Assembly (NCBI RefSeq): GCF_910592395.1
Contig: NC_088318.1
Location: forward strand, 13,950,349 to 14,014,348
Source of the DNA: Lineus longissimus
Taxonomy: Eukaryota > Nemertea > Pilidiophora > Heteronemertea > Lineidae
Direction: 5' to 3'
DNA length: 64,000 nt
Positions 11,001 to 22,700 of this stretch are shown in pieces; within the stretch, counting starts at the first letter, position 1; each line of letters begins with the position of its first letter. The notes under the pieces were generated by a model, which was given only the letters and a program-made list of their open reading frames with translations, ran no database searches and was not told the origin of the DNA. A program made the translations under genes and the position numbers.

Positions 11001-14000
11001 TGCATTGATTTTATTGATTTACGATAGCGTCTTGCGTAAACACCTTATCTATTGACATGTAAATTAATTGACGACATGTTCCCAATAATCTAGCCTGACC
11101 TCGTGATGGCGAACATGCGATTCATGCTAATTTGGAATAGTCAATATCTTTGGCTTTTTTTCGTAAATGGCGGCAAGATATTGAGTAGCTCGGGAGCACC
11201 CTATACTCGAACAGACTCCGTCATCTCAGCCCAAACTGTTGTCTCATCTGGTGATTGTCTGTATCAGCGCATCCCATTGATGGTTGCATTTGGATGCGAA
11301 GGCGATTAACAACTTCAAAGACAATTACCAAATGTCCTCGTGAACAAAGGCACCAACAGTGAACCAACACCAAAATGTAATAATGAATAACGGTAATCTC
11401 AAATTGGTTGTGTCGGACCGATTGTGTTTCCATGGTTGCAATGTCAACAACATTTTGTTGGTTTTACCGTGTTAGCCGTTAGCCTGACAAGTTATTCCCT
11501 TTGCACCGATTTTGCCACGCGGTTGGATAAGGTCAACAGTGCCAAAGTTATTACACAAGATGGATTCGAATAACGAAGGATGGATGAAACGACTGTCTGT
11601 TTACGAAACTCATCCAATTAACACACATTGTCTGGTGAAGATTATTTGACATCGCGGAGTGGTACGTCAATGCATTATTGTAATGATACAGCAAATACAT
11701 GAACTGACTCTGACCTTTTTTGCTCCAATTAACAGTGTAAATATATATATAAAATGGATACCACTTCCAAAGGATGACAGTAAAAATCTAAAAAACAATT
11801 TATTTTTCAGAGTGTATTGTATTTTTATTGATAGCGATGTTCAATGGTAATATGTAATATGTAATGATAAAAACTTTATGTAAAAAGCCGATAATGGTTT
11901 GAGTCAACCAAGGTCAAAGCTGAATATAGATGTTAATTCCTTTATGGTTATACATGTACTTAGTACTGTATAAGTCAGAGGTGGAAACCACTAGTGTTAT
12001 GTATTTTTACTTCGTTTTGTCATTGATTTATTTTGATTTTATCTAATTTCATTTCACGTCATGTTTATTTTTGAATGCAATTTTGATGTATTAATAGCTT
12101 GTATGTTATATAGAATTATTTCATTGGTTTGGTAACTTTCACACGGTGATGAAAATATACACCGTGTAGACGCTATATAGCCGGTTTGGGAGTTCAAGTA
12201 GACCTCTTGTAAAAGGTTTACATTATTATTTACGATCATTAATTATTAAAGGGAACGTGACCTATAAGGGGGAAACTTAGCGGTCATCAGGTGAAAAGGG
12301 GGCAAATTAGCCGTCATTACACCGGTAAAAGATATATCCGCAGTTTAGGGAACTGGGTCAGCTTTCATTCAGCGATAAATGTTTTCAGCTTCGAGTGAGA
12401 TAGAAGATCGCGACTCATTTTGATGACTTCCTGTGTAATTTAACCTGACCTATTCTTGGAATTGCCTACAGACTCCCTTTAAGATATATTCAAGGGAAAT
12501 CCTTCCACCAGAACAAGCTGCCAGCACGTTGTTCCAATCATATGATTGGAGCTAAGTTCTGATTGCGAACAGGAGTGATGTTTGTTCGGTCAGAAAGGTA
12601 AACCTCCCTATCTGATTTATTGCCACATACCAAATACAAGGTGCGGCAAATGTTACTCACTGGGGAGAATCCATATCATATAGATTCGGACACCTCAAGG
12701 TTGACACTGATTTGGCTCTTGCTGCCGACACTGCCGTTGTTTTTATAACGTATATAGTGAGAATGGGATTTTTCTTTCTTTCATTAAACCTGTATTTTCA
12801 AGAAGGTATCAAGTCACTCTATGTTTATGCATAAGTAAAGAATGGGTTATTGTGCACACATATTTCTAAGATTGTATAGGCCTACCGATAACTCTATTCT
12901 GATCGAGATCGACAAGCTCACCCCTCCACAAGAAATGTACAGCGGATCGGAGCATATTTCAATGGGCTAGCTTTGATCCTTTGGATTACCAAACGTATTC
13001 TTGTCGCACTTCATGCTTTAAGAACCTATGCCCGCTTCATGAGCAATCATAGGCCTATAAGTGATGCCTGAAATGCTATCAAGGAAGATAGAGGATGAAA
13101 CGATGATCAAGCAATGAGCATGCAGAAAACGCTAAAGATGAGGTTGGCTTATTTCTTCAATTACGGCACCGGTGACGCCGAACATCCACTACAAATCTTT
13201 GGATTATACTTCGAGGCTATGCAACGCAGACACGAGAACAGTTCGGAATACCTGAATCTTTACGCCTCTCAATACATGTGTGGTCTTCATAAAAAAATAT
13301 TGCTTCTTTTAAATCCACAAACTGATGGCTCAAGTCGAGTGACCTCGGCAATCAACCCTCGTCGGGAAACACTTAGCTCAGTGGAAATGAAATCCGTGCT
13401 TTACCAAGTTCATTCGTGTTTGGACAACTTATCCAAATATCATCCATTATCATGAGCAATGAGAAATATGACAGTGTTGACATGTTTTTATGTGGCGGGG
13501 AGTGATACGAACAAATAAGACTGTTTGGCCTCCCAGCCACATTAACGTTTCTCTGGAAAAGAAGATATCAGCCGTAAAAATCGGCGAATATCAATATTAC
13601 CAAGAGGAAATGTACTAGACTGACTTATTGAGAATGACCATGATGACGCGAATGTTTCCAATAATTATATATAGGTTTTGCATACTTGACGTAACAACAC
13701 CTTGTTTACACTAATAATTTCGCCTTCTCGCCCTTAACAATTGAACCCGATCGATCGAACAATAAGGTGGATCGTGGTTAGGGATTAACAACACAATAGA
13801 TGACGAATAACTTAATATCGGCAATAACCAATTTACATTGATTCAGTTTTAGGCCTATTCATGCGAGTACATTACTTGTAATAGCCCTCGCCGATCTTTG
13901 GCCTAGCGACCCTATTGAAGCTGTTTGTGGGGGTCGATGTTATCAAGAATTTTAGGCCGAGGTCATGGTCAGCTTAAAGCATAAAATTGGGAATGACGGT

Positions 14001-17000
14001 GTTGCCTCAATTTATCGTGTTCATATCGATCCCTATCTTCAAACAGAGATAATGGCGCTTTATGTTCTCGTTATGTGTGTAAACAGACGGTCATACCTGA
14101 CCTTAAGCCCCCTCCCCCCCCCCCCAGGCAGCCATTAAAGAATGGGGCGTTCGAGAGGTACAATGGGTGCCGTGTTTGAATGTGACCAGCAGTTTTTTAA
14201 AGGCAGTATTCATCTTCCTAATTGCAGATTTACTTTGAGCAGCACTGTCTATACCTGATCAGACATGAATCATTACCGCCGGCAAATCAGAGTTTTAGAG
14301 AGCTATATACTTCCTGAGATGCGACACATTGAGTCACGTGATTTCCTGCTGCGAGATTGCATGACGTTTATGTACATGTACAAAGGGCTCTGAAATCATA
14401 TATACAACTCGATTTGGACCTGCACAACAAATCATAACACTATACGGCCTGACTTTTAATAAAATATAGGAGTTATCGTACTTGATTCAGCCGTCATGTA
14501 ACCAATTGATCTACAGAATTGACTTTGTCATCCAACACTCCACTCCAGGAAATAACGAGAGCTTTTTTCGATCGATGCACTGCTCTAGTGATATGCAGAC
14601 ATTCAATAATGTATTTGGTTGATAATTGTAAAGGAAAATAGTTTTTTTTATTTGTGCATGGCACGCGTGATAATTTTGTTATACACATACATGTACTTGT
14701 CATGGTCGTAGAGCGTTCAGTCATCATCACAGCTACCCAAATCGCCGAGGGTAATTCGGCAAGATTTGCTAAATTAAAAAAAATTCTGGTGCTGACTGAG
14801 ATATTCGTCCTGTACACATTGAATATAGACCTATCCTTAAAACCCATGAAAGGACAGTTTTCTGATTTTTTCATAATTTTGCAGTTGGAAAACCAACTTG
14901 CCGAGATTCCTCGGCTGTTCTCATCTGCCGAAAACATCTTCCGGTGTTGCCGCGATTTGTTTGGTTCGTACCAAAATCCTCTGCAAACTACTATTAATCA
15001 GTGTTGTAATCGGATGTAAGTAAGCTTATATCATCACATTATCTTGTGATAATTTCCCTGCATGCCCAAGTATCCGAGATCAACCCTTTGAAGTCCGAAT
15101 GAACAAATCCGGTTCGCGTGTCGGCAAAAGATATGTGCATGTACGTCATGTATCTTTGTTGATACAAAAAATGAATTATTGATGTCTGAGTGTATAGTTT
15201 GTGTTACTCATGCGGTCCCTTGATTATTCAGGTGAGAAATATGCTGGGTGTCATGCAATGATGGTATAGCGAATAATATAGACACATTCAGGGGTTGAAC
15301 GGGGTGTCCCAACGTTGACCTCCGCCTGAAGGATATCTAAAACGTCGCGCCCGGTGTTCCAGGTGTGTCCAATACACGCATCCTCTTTCAACCGTCTTGA
15401 CCCGCAATGTTTTAAAAGCACTAAATCACTTAACATTTTATTTCACGAGTATTTCGCGAAAATAAAACTCTCGAAAATATTTCATTATACATGCATTGGA
15501 AAAAAATTTAAGATATTGTCGTAATACGCAAAAATAAAAAATCGATGTGACCGTCAACAGTTTACCACTATCGGTTTTATATCTCGATCCCTGGCATGCA
15601 TGACTCCTAATTGAATTGAATCAATCATCGGATGACCACAGGATGCTCTACATGTTTTTTCATTAGCACGCATATTAATCAACCATAACTATTAACAGAT
15701 TGGCGGGCAGGTAGTCACGGTCTGAGGTCAGCAGCCCATGGCGATATCAGAATGAATGCAGGTCAATAGTGCGACACAGAATTTTGCTTTGGAAGCAAAG
15801 TAACCGGCTAAAATCACTAAAGCACTAACTGGGAGGAATTTGAAGAGCAACTATACACGCAAAAAAATTAGGTCTATACATCTATACGTGCGATGACCTC
15901 AAAGACTTACGCGTTAGTTTTACACGGAAACATTGGGACAAATTCCTATTTTGTACTACATCTCGGACAGCAAAGCGTAGCCGAAGTAAAAGGAGAGAAA
16001 GGCCATGGCTTTAGGAAAAAAAAGTGCTTTGTTGGTGGACATCGCTTCTTCTTCAGCTTGAGCAGGTGTGTCTCCCTAGCCGTCTATATTATAAATGTCT
16101 AAGAATAAACGTAGGTAACAGCTGCGGCCAATATAGGTTTGTCTGACAATTCCCTTTGATGGAACATTGTCACGAGATTGTTGCTTAATGTTCAGTGGAC
16201 CCATAGTTTTATTGCGTGCGGAGTTTTTCTTGACACTGTCGGTCATCATTGAAGCTTCAAGTTCGCACGTCTCATAACTGATATCCTTTTTTCTTCAGCT
16301 GAAATTACTTCGAAATAAGACCCCCCCCCCCCCCCCACCCCCACATGAAAGCTGGTTCTTGGTGGTCGATGTAACCGAGGCCCTGATAAGTGCGATTGGT
16401 GCGAGCTGTGGTCCAAGATATATCCTAGAATCAAACACATTTCCAGTAACATTTGAGATACAGTTGTGTATTTGGTCAAAAGGTTTACAAATTTGCAACA
16501 AACTGAGATAAATGAATTACATGTATCAGTGTCCGTGATGGACAGAGGAAACACGTTGTTGACTATGAGCCGCCACCTATTCTTCATCACGACTCTCATG
16601 CGTATCTCAAAACATTGAGGGTAAGATGACTATTCTTGTCGCCGTTCGGGAAATCCATGTCCTTCGGCGCTTGGGGCTCTGAAGCAACTTATTATAGTCT
16701 TCGCAGATCGGAGTTGGTTTGTTTTGGAATGTTTGGGTTTTATTGATCTGCAGATTCGGGAAAAAATGTAAAAAGCCGTTATAGCTACATGTGATACTAT
16801 AGCCTAGGTATTGTGGCACAATATAGCGTATGTGTTAATCACTGCGTAAGACCAGCTTTTTTTTTACATTGCGGCGGCTATAATTGTACTGATACTTTAA
16901 TTCTTAACTCTTTACCGTACACGCTGTACATTTCAGAACTGTTCAGAGTTGAGACATGTTTGTGTTAGGCAACCAATACGTCGATAGTCACTAATGAGCA

Positions 17001-17896
17001 AATACGCCGGCTGCCAGCCATCCTCACAATATCAGGCCATTTCACTCGATACATACTTACTCCCTGAATGGAATCTTGCGTAAGGAGAAGTCATGTTGTA
17101 GACCCAATTTGCAAGAGGATGACTGCCAGCAGGATAAACAAAACTGCTCGTAACGTTTATGCGCCCATGCTGCTGCTAGTTGGCACTGTGACTTTGGCTG
17201 GCCAGTCAGCGGCAACTTGAATGATGCCGTTAGAACTCTGCGCCTTAAAGGCATCGAGTTACAGGCGTTTGAAGTTGAGAGCCTGTCAACGAGCAACATG
17301 CATGTTCGTTCGTGGCCCCCTTGTCGTTCAGTTCATTGGCAAGTGACGCCTATAGACGGGTTTTAGCATGACGCCATGCAGTTTATACAGGTACATTGTA
17401 GTTAGTTACACCATGGGTTTATTTTTGCCAGATATTATTTGGGATTTCTCCAGCATCAGCAGTCACCGCTCACCTGATCTCGAGTTATACTGGTAGAGAA
17501 AGGGTTTGTGGGAACTCGAACTCGAACTGTGTATTTACAGAAAATAATTTACTCAGCAGAATAGTAACTATTTAAATGATCACTGAGCAGAATGCTTTTT
17601 CATGAAAAACTATGATTAGACATATTATACTCTTCAATCAAATATCAGTCAATACGATACTCACCATCGTAATGCATTCCCGGTATATATCCATCATTTG
17701 CATCAAGTACTGGGTGTGTCACATCTAAGCGCAGCCATGCGTTCACTCCCGTGTATTCCGTTACATTCCTCAGTAAATCAGCGCACGTGAGGCCCTTCCC
17801 CGCCGCGCGCAAGCCGAAAACCGCAAACGCCGTAAAAAGTAGGGAGGACCAGCGTTGTAAAGGTCTTAATAGAGCCAAAACCCTAATCCTAATCAT
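8058..17896 (-). CDS. Secreted Reeler-domain protein (putative defence protein type), 3 exons
   Basis: Exons on the minus strand: 17896-17665 (signal peptide with SSLLFTAFAVFGL, then the domain start), 8518-8293 and 8127-8058 (ends TAG). Phases agree (1, then 2), giving about 175 aa. The joined protein shows the Reeler pattern: GYIPGMHYDVSLTS, a G-F turn (TTGSFIHV), a Cys (PDCNAL), NVTHFTWQP, then a Gly-Cys turn and TIVKIGAIWFKLK near the C-terminus. Single-domain secreted Reeler proteins include insect immune-induced haemolymph proteins (Hdd11 type), so an extracellular defence or matrix role is inferred. The real ATG is 17896; the frame is open a little further upstream without an ATG. The odd point is the 9.1-kb intron 1. 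The exon 1-2 link rests on phase and domain continuity only. Confidence 0.7.
8519..17664. other. Long first intron of the Reeler gene, no clear gene inside
   Basis: This 9.1-kb AT-rich stretch holds scattered short open frames on both strands, poly-C tracts (14107-14125, 16321-16336), a short dispersed-repeat copy (13905-13965) and one exon-like plus-strand segment (14885-15015). I see no recognisable protein domain in it. A Cys-rich minus-strand frame at 17057-17299 ends at a GTAAGT but does not fit the phase of the Reeler exons. Confidence 0.6.
14885..15015 (+). other. Candidate internal exon, unknown protein, opposite strand
   Basis: It is bounded by a good acceptor (ataattttgcag) and a strong donor (GTAAGTAAGC). 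The phase-0 frame between them encodes 43 residues, including IPRLFSSAENIFRCCRDLF and a later NQCC. The paired CC motifs look like a secreted or extracellular domain, but I do not recognise the family and found no partner exons. It lies inside the Reeler intron on the opposite strand. Confidence 0.28.
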
Positions 17897-17926
17897 GATA
17901 TTGATATAGCCAGAATCGAAAATCAA

Positions 17927-19720
17927 ACTCCATTTCCCTGAATAATATTGAAATTGCCTCTCTCGATGCGTTCTGCGATATTATTATTCCCTTTTTTGTG
18001 ATAGGAAGTTTTTTAACATCGTCAGTAAACTAGGCACATATATGCGGCGATTAAAACAGCTCCAGTTGCAAAGTATGCATGCTACGTTTATGATGCTAAA
18101 ACTACATTGTATATAGCGGCGTTGTAGATATTAATAATAAAGCCAGTTCCAACACAATTCCCAGTTTCCAATTGGTTCGCGGTGCATTCGCGCCTCCGAT
18201 ATCTAACGGGTTCCATCCACATCCGTTGCCAAGGGACGCCGCGTGCATGACAACAGTGGGTGCTAATTGGAGGCGTCAGGTAAAGTTTCAAACACCCGGG
18301 TAAAACAGTTATATATATTACATATAACGTATTGTGTTTTTCCACTCTGAATCACATTTAGGCTGTACGCACTTGAGACAAGTGAAATATCTTTTCATCT
18401 TCTTTCCCCGGGGGCAATGCATATCGGGACGGATTTGTACTCAGGATCCTATTGTTCAAGATGCAACTTCACTTTTATTGCATTATATTTCGAGGAAGTG
18501 ACTACTTGGCAAGTCCGGCTTACCAAACAGCGACTTTTTCTTGTCCTGAATGGAGAGCCGAACTCATTAATATTAAAGTAAAGTCTCCAGCTCGCCAAAC
18601 AGGGTAGATTTTTTACCTGTTTGGCAAGCCCGGCTGGCCGAACAGGGTGGCTTTTTAGTGCTGTTTGGCAAGCGGCTCTCCAAACAGGACAAAAAAAGAT
18701 GCCTGTTCGGCGAGCGGCTTGCCAAATAGACCCGGCCTATATTCTATTTCATTGAAGGAAAAAGAACTTCATGCAATCATGGATGTATACATCCTTGATT
18801 CAATTGCAGTAGCAGCAGAAAGTTTAATTTACTCGAAATGCCTCTAGCGGATTTTACGGATTTCGCATCTTAGCACTTATTCTAGCCTTTGCGTGTTAGC
18901 CGGATAAAACGAACGAGAAACTGAGAATTCCGAAACTGGTACGACAGTTTTGTGCGGTTTTGTCGCCAAAGTCGAGGGACAAATCTATACAATAGTACTA
19001 TATATTTAAAATTCCTTTATTTCATCATGATGATAATACTTACTTAGCAACATGTACTTAGACGATTTATCCACATTTTGAATTTTCTAGAATCACCAAA
19101 CGTGTAATGCATATATTGATGCGAAACATTGAGTACATGTATGTAGAAATTATGTACGTAGAATTTAGCCCAACGTTTCACCTTCCAAAGAAATAAGTAC
19201 GTGTTCTGTACGACAGAACCCGTGGTGCCATCACCTGAAAGAATTGTGAACTTTCACCAGCCAGTGTGCTATAATAATTCGCATGTCAGATTACGCATTG
19301 TCAGTGAGTCGTCCGCGGCCGGTGGATTCCATCAGCGGAACACAATGGAATCGGGACATGAATAGGGGCGTTCGATCAGCCTGTCGTCCCTATCACGGTA
19401 ATGAGCATATCCCGAGTCCATCGTGTTCCTCTCAAGGGGACCAACAGGAGACTGTGTCGCTGATCACAGACAGGTTTGGAAACTCCTGATATTGCTTGCG
19501 CCCAGTTAGGCCTATACATGGTAAGACAGAGTCACATTTTTAATGGTTAAACTTAGCTTCGCCTTCTTATGTAGACCTATGAATAAAAAGCGATGCCTTT
19601 GTAATTCTGATTTCTCACAGGAGCCATGCACCTACTCCAATGTCTACAGTTTTCAGTGTTCGGTTCACATGGAAGTGGTTCCGACCTTCACCGCTTCCAT
19701 GCCGGGCGCCACTGCTGGAC
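17927..19720. other. Intergenic spacer between Reeler and PMT genes
   Basis: No gene is seen apart from the hairpin-string repeat at 18493-18742. The rest is AT-rich with short unsupported open frames. The promoter of the Reeler gene should lie at its left edge (minus strand) and the PMT 3' UTR at its right edge. Confidence 0.55.
18493..18742 (+). repeat. Hairpin-string MITE-like repeat, copy A
   Basis: About 250 bp built from successive 25-29-bp palindromes of the type ctgtttggcaagc...gccaaacag. At least four imperfect hairpins follow each other, plus one single arm. A ~95% identical copy lies inverted at 44765-45014. There is no coding capacity; the frame at 18665-18847 merely runs through it. 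Confidence 0.85.
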
Positions 19721-22700
19721 TCAATTCTCTACTTCCTTCTCTGCAACCAGGACCACCCACTTCAAGCTGTCGCCTTCGAAAAGTTCGATCTTCTTGCACC
19801 ATTCGTCGTGCATATTCTTGTAATCCTCCATGGAGAATTGCTGCAGATTAAAATTTTCAAGTGTTAGGGGTTTTCCAGAGGTGAACTTTATATATACAAG
19901 GGTCTGTGCCGAGAATATCTTTGTTTTGAACAAATCTGGACTCTTGCAAAGTACTAGTGCCGTTAATTAACGGCTATGTATGCGAAGCACTGTCTACTGC
20001 CTGCTCATGTGACAAAGCGCAGACATGTGGAAGGGCCGACCATCCAACAAGAATAGGCGACCGACCGTACACCACAACAGCTTAAGCTGCATGAATTTGA
20101 ATTAATATGATAACGTGGTACGTTTTAGACTCACTTGGAGAAAAGATTGGATGCCCGACATCAGTTTGTTGAATTCTTGCTTGAGGTGGTGTAGGTACAC
20201 ATCAGTTCGGTCCAATGCTTCAACTAGAGTCAGCCCTGAGGAGCTGAAGATCTAAAATGTAAAAGGCATTCTTGTGATTCTTGTGATAAGACTGAATGAG
20301 ATACCGTGTCTAAACTCAATGCATGCATGACCAGGCTATATGCATCCATAGGCATGGTACCCTCCGTTGTAGCATCCATTTTGACAATGTGTTGGCTTGG
20401 CCCGCGATTGAGATGGAAGGCTATGAAGACAAGTCGTCGTGTTGCGTGCACCGCAGTCATTGCGAGGCTAAAGCATACGCCACCGGGTGCATCATGTTAC
20501 GAGCAGAAAGGTCGAAGGGATTTAATACCTACCTCTTTATAGCGGTCCTTGGTGATCAAGTGCGGTCCGAGCATGGACTCTACAACGTCCCCACCCTCAT
20601 TAGATTCAGCAGTGCGGCAGACGTCGGTTAAAACCAGTCGTTTACCGGGTTTCAGCCCATTCTGAATCGAGATACATTGTAGTTGCAAAATTACTGTATA
20701 CGAGGATGGAAATCTGACTGAAATCTACTTTTCCCCCAAAACAAATGGAATCTACACGACGGAAAATTAACCACCCCACAATCATTCGTAAGCACCTTTT
20801 TTAGAACTGGTTCAAAATTGCGAGTAGGCATCTGTTATCCTGGGGAGCCAGTACAGGGTAGTTGTAATTTATGGCTCTTGAACTTGTTGATAAAGTAAAG
20901 ATGGACCATCCTTCATAAGCTTACCTTAAATATTCTAAGCAGTTCTGATTTCGCGCTCACTTGACTGAAGTAGTCTCGGCATATCACAGCATCAAGCAAG
21001 TTGCTTTCCATGGCGAACATACTGTCCGTTTGTACCTCGAAAGCGACTCGTTTTTCCTTAATGTCATTAGCAGATTTCACAGCGTTTGTGATGGCGTCAG
21101 CTCTCGAGCCTATCGCACGGATGGACGCGTCGAATTCCTTCAAATGGAAAACGTACAGAATATCATTAATGTCAGAGCATTCTGACTGCAGTCGTGTATC
21201 AATTTCTTTCCTGAAACACTACATCTAACTAAACATAAAGTTTAATTTCGACTGCTGCTATATTTTGCACCAACCCAAGCGGTTATGGCTGCCTAGAAAT
21301 CATGACCGCCGCCATCAAAATGAGGCACACTACGCTGTCAACAGTGGTTTTTAACCGAGGTGTTTACGAATTCCGAGGGGAATAGCCAAGCGTTTTATCT
21401 CGATGGTCATTTCTAGGAATGACTTTCATCAATAAAACTATGGAATATACTGACCTGAGCTATATAAAATGCTGTGCCGCCAAGACCAGTTCCATAATCC
21501 AAGAGTGTCGAGTTCAAGTCAATGTTGAAGTAAGGTAAGAGCAGCTGAAAGAGAACAGGAGATGGTCTTGCATTCAGGAGTCCAAACCAGCATTCAACTT
21601 CATATACTGTCATCGCCAAGTTTTCCAGGGCGTCTTTATTACGTTATATTTCCCTTATCTTGCAGTTAAAGGAAGCCTTGCGTAAGGTACGATCTATTGT
21701 CTTTAAACAAAGCCCGCTCGCACCAAGGCCTTTACCATTGTTCTACATCTTGTCGAAGCATCATCAGAGCAAATCTTGATGACGTCGAGCCCCACTATAT
21801 AGTGCTTTCCTGGTGTCGATAGGGTAAACCGACAAGGGCAAATAAATGTAATTGTACTATTGCGGATTTCACGAATGACCTCGAATTTAGTGCGAAAAAT
21901 AACGAATCATGGTGAAAGTCGGAATATCAGGAACAGAGTCGGAATATGAAAATGCTCTGTTTTGGGGTTAGTTCATAAAGTCGCTTGAGGAAAAGGGCGA
22001 TGCGTACCTTTGTGATTGCGTTACCTCCGGTGACCATGTAATTTTCGCCACACATCCATTGGAGTATTGGTAACCTGTTAAACGCAAGATCATCCTCAAT
22101 TGGGGGAGAGTCGCGTCGGACCTTCTTCATCAACCAGCAGATCTGGTTGCAGTTGCCTTTCACCTGGAATGTGATGAGAACTGTGATGAGGCAGATGTTA
22201 TCTTCGAACACAGGCCACTGAATCAAGGGTCAGTAAGGAAAGGGGTTAGAGCACTCGATGTCCATGAAAGGTTTATGTAGAAGAAAGAGAGGAATCCAAG
22301 GATGTCCCGTAAGAGACTGAAAGGTACATGTACACGTAAGAAACCACAGAACCTTTATACAAGTTCGCCCCTTTTACAATGTTTTAACCCCTTACTGACC
22401 CCTGATTCAGTGGCCTGTGCTTAGAGGGAGTTAAGTTGTTGAGTGAGGTCAAGAAATAGTTTCTGGCGCCAATTACGTCATCAATGAGTTCGATTCGATT
22501 CTCTTCACGGAGCGAGAGACTTTGTGCGAGAGACTTACAGATAATTTAGTTCAACCAATATTCGCTATCGAATTAGGGTGGCCCAAATTCGGGTCATTTT
22601 TATTTAAAGCCTACTTTTGTCACGTTGTATTCACAAGTGTCGCGATCTTTAATAGCCTTCAACTTGACCCTGGCCTGTCAAATTGCCACTCACCGGCAAA

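Noticed and set aside
13114-13455. 113-codon plus-strand frame in the Reeler intron
   Set aside because: It starts with an ATG but resembles no family and lacks promoter or splice evidence; chance frames of this size are expected in 64 kb.
14494-14937. 147-codon minus-strand frame
   Set aside because: No domain, unlikely composition, no splice support; it overlaps a better exon candidate on the other strand.
17057-17299. Cys-rich minus-strand frame ending at GTAAGT, considered as Reeler exon 2
   Set aside because: The phase is incompatible with exon 1 (a stop arises), and the Reeler domain continues perfectly in the exon at 8518.
19283-19851. Plus-strand frames around the PMT last exon
   Set aside because: Those at 19543-19867 are shadows of the minus-strand exon (YKNMHDEW region); that at 19283-19489 has no support.
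21272-21290. Phrase aacccaagcggttatgg shared with 42351
   Set aside because: Only ~17 bp are shared without clear extension; it could be a repeat fragment but is too short to define.
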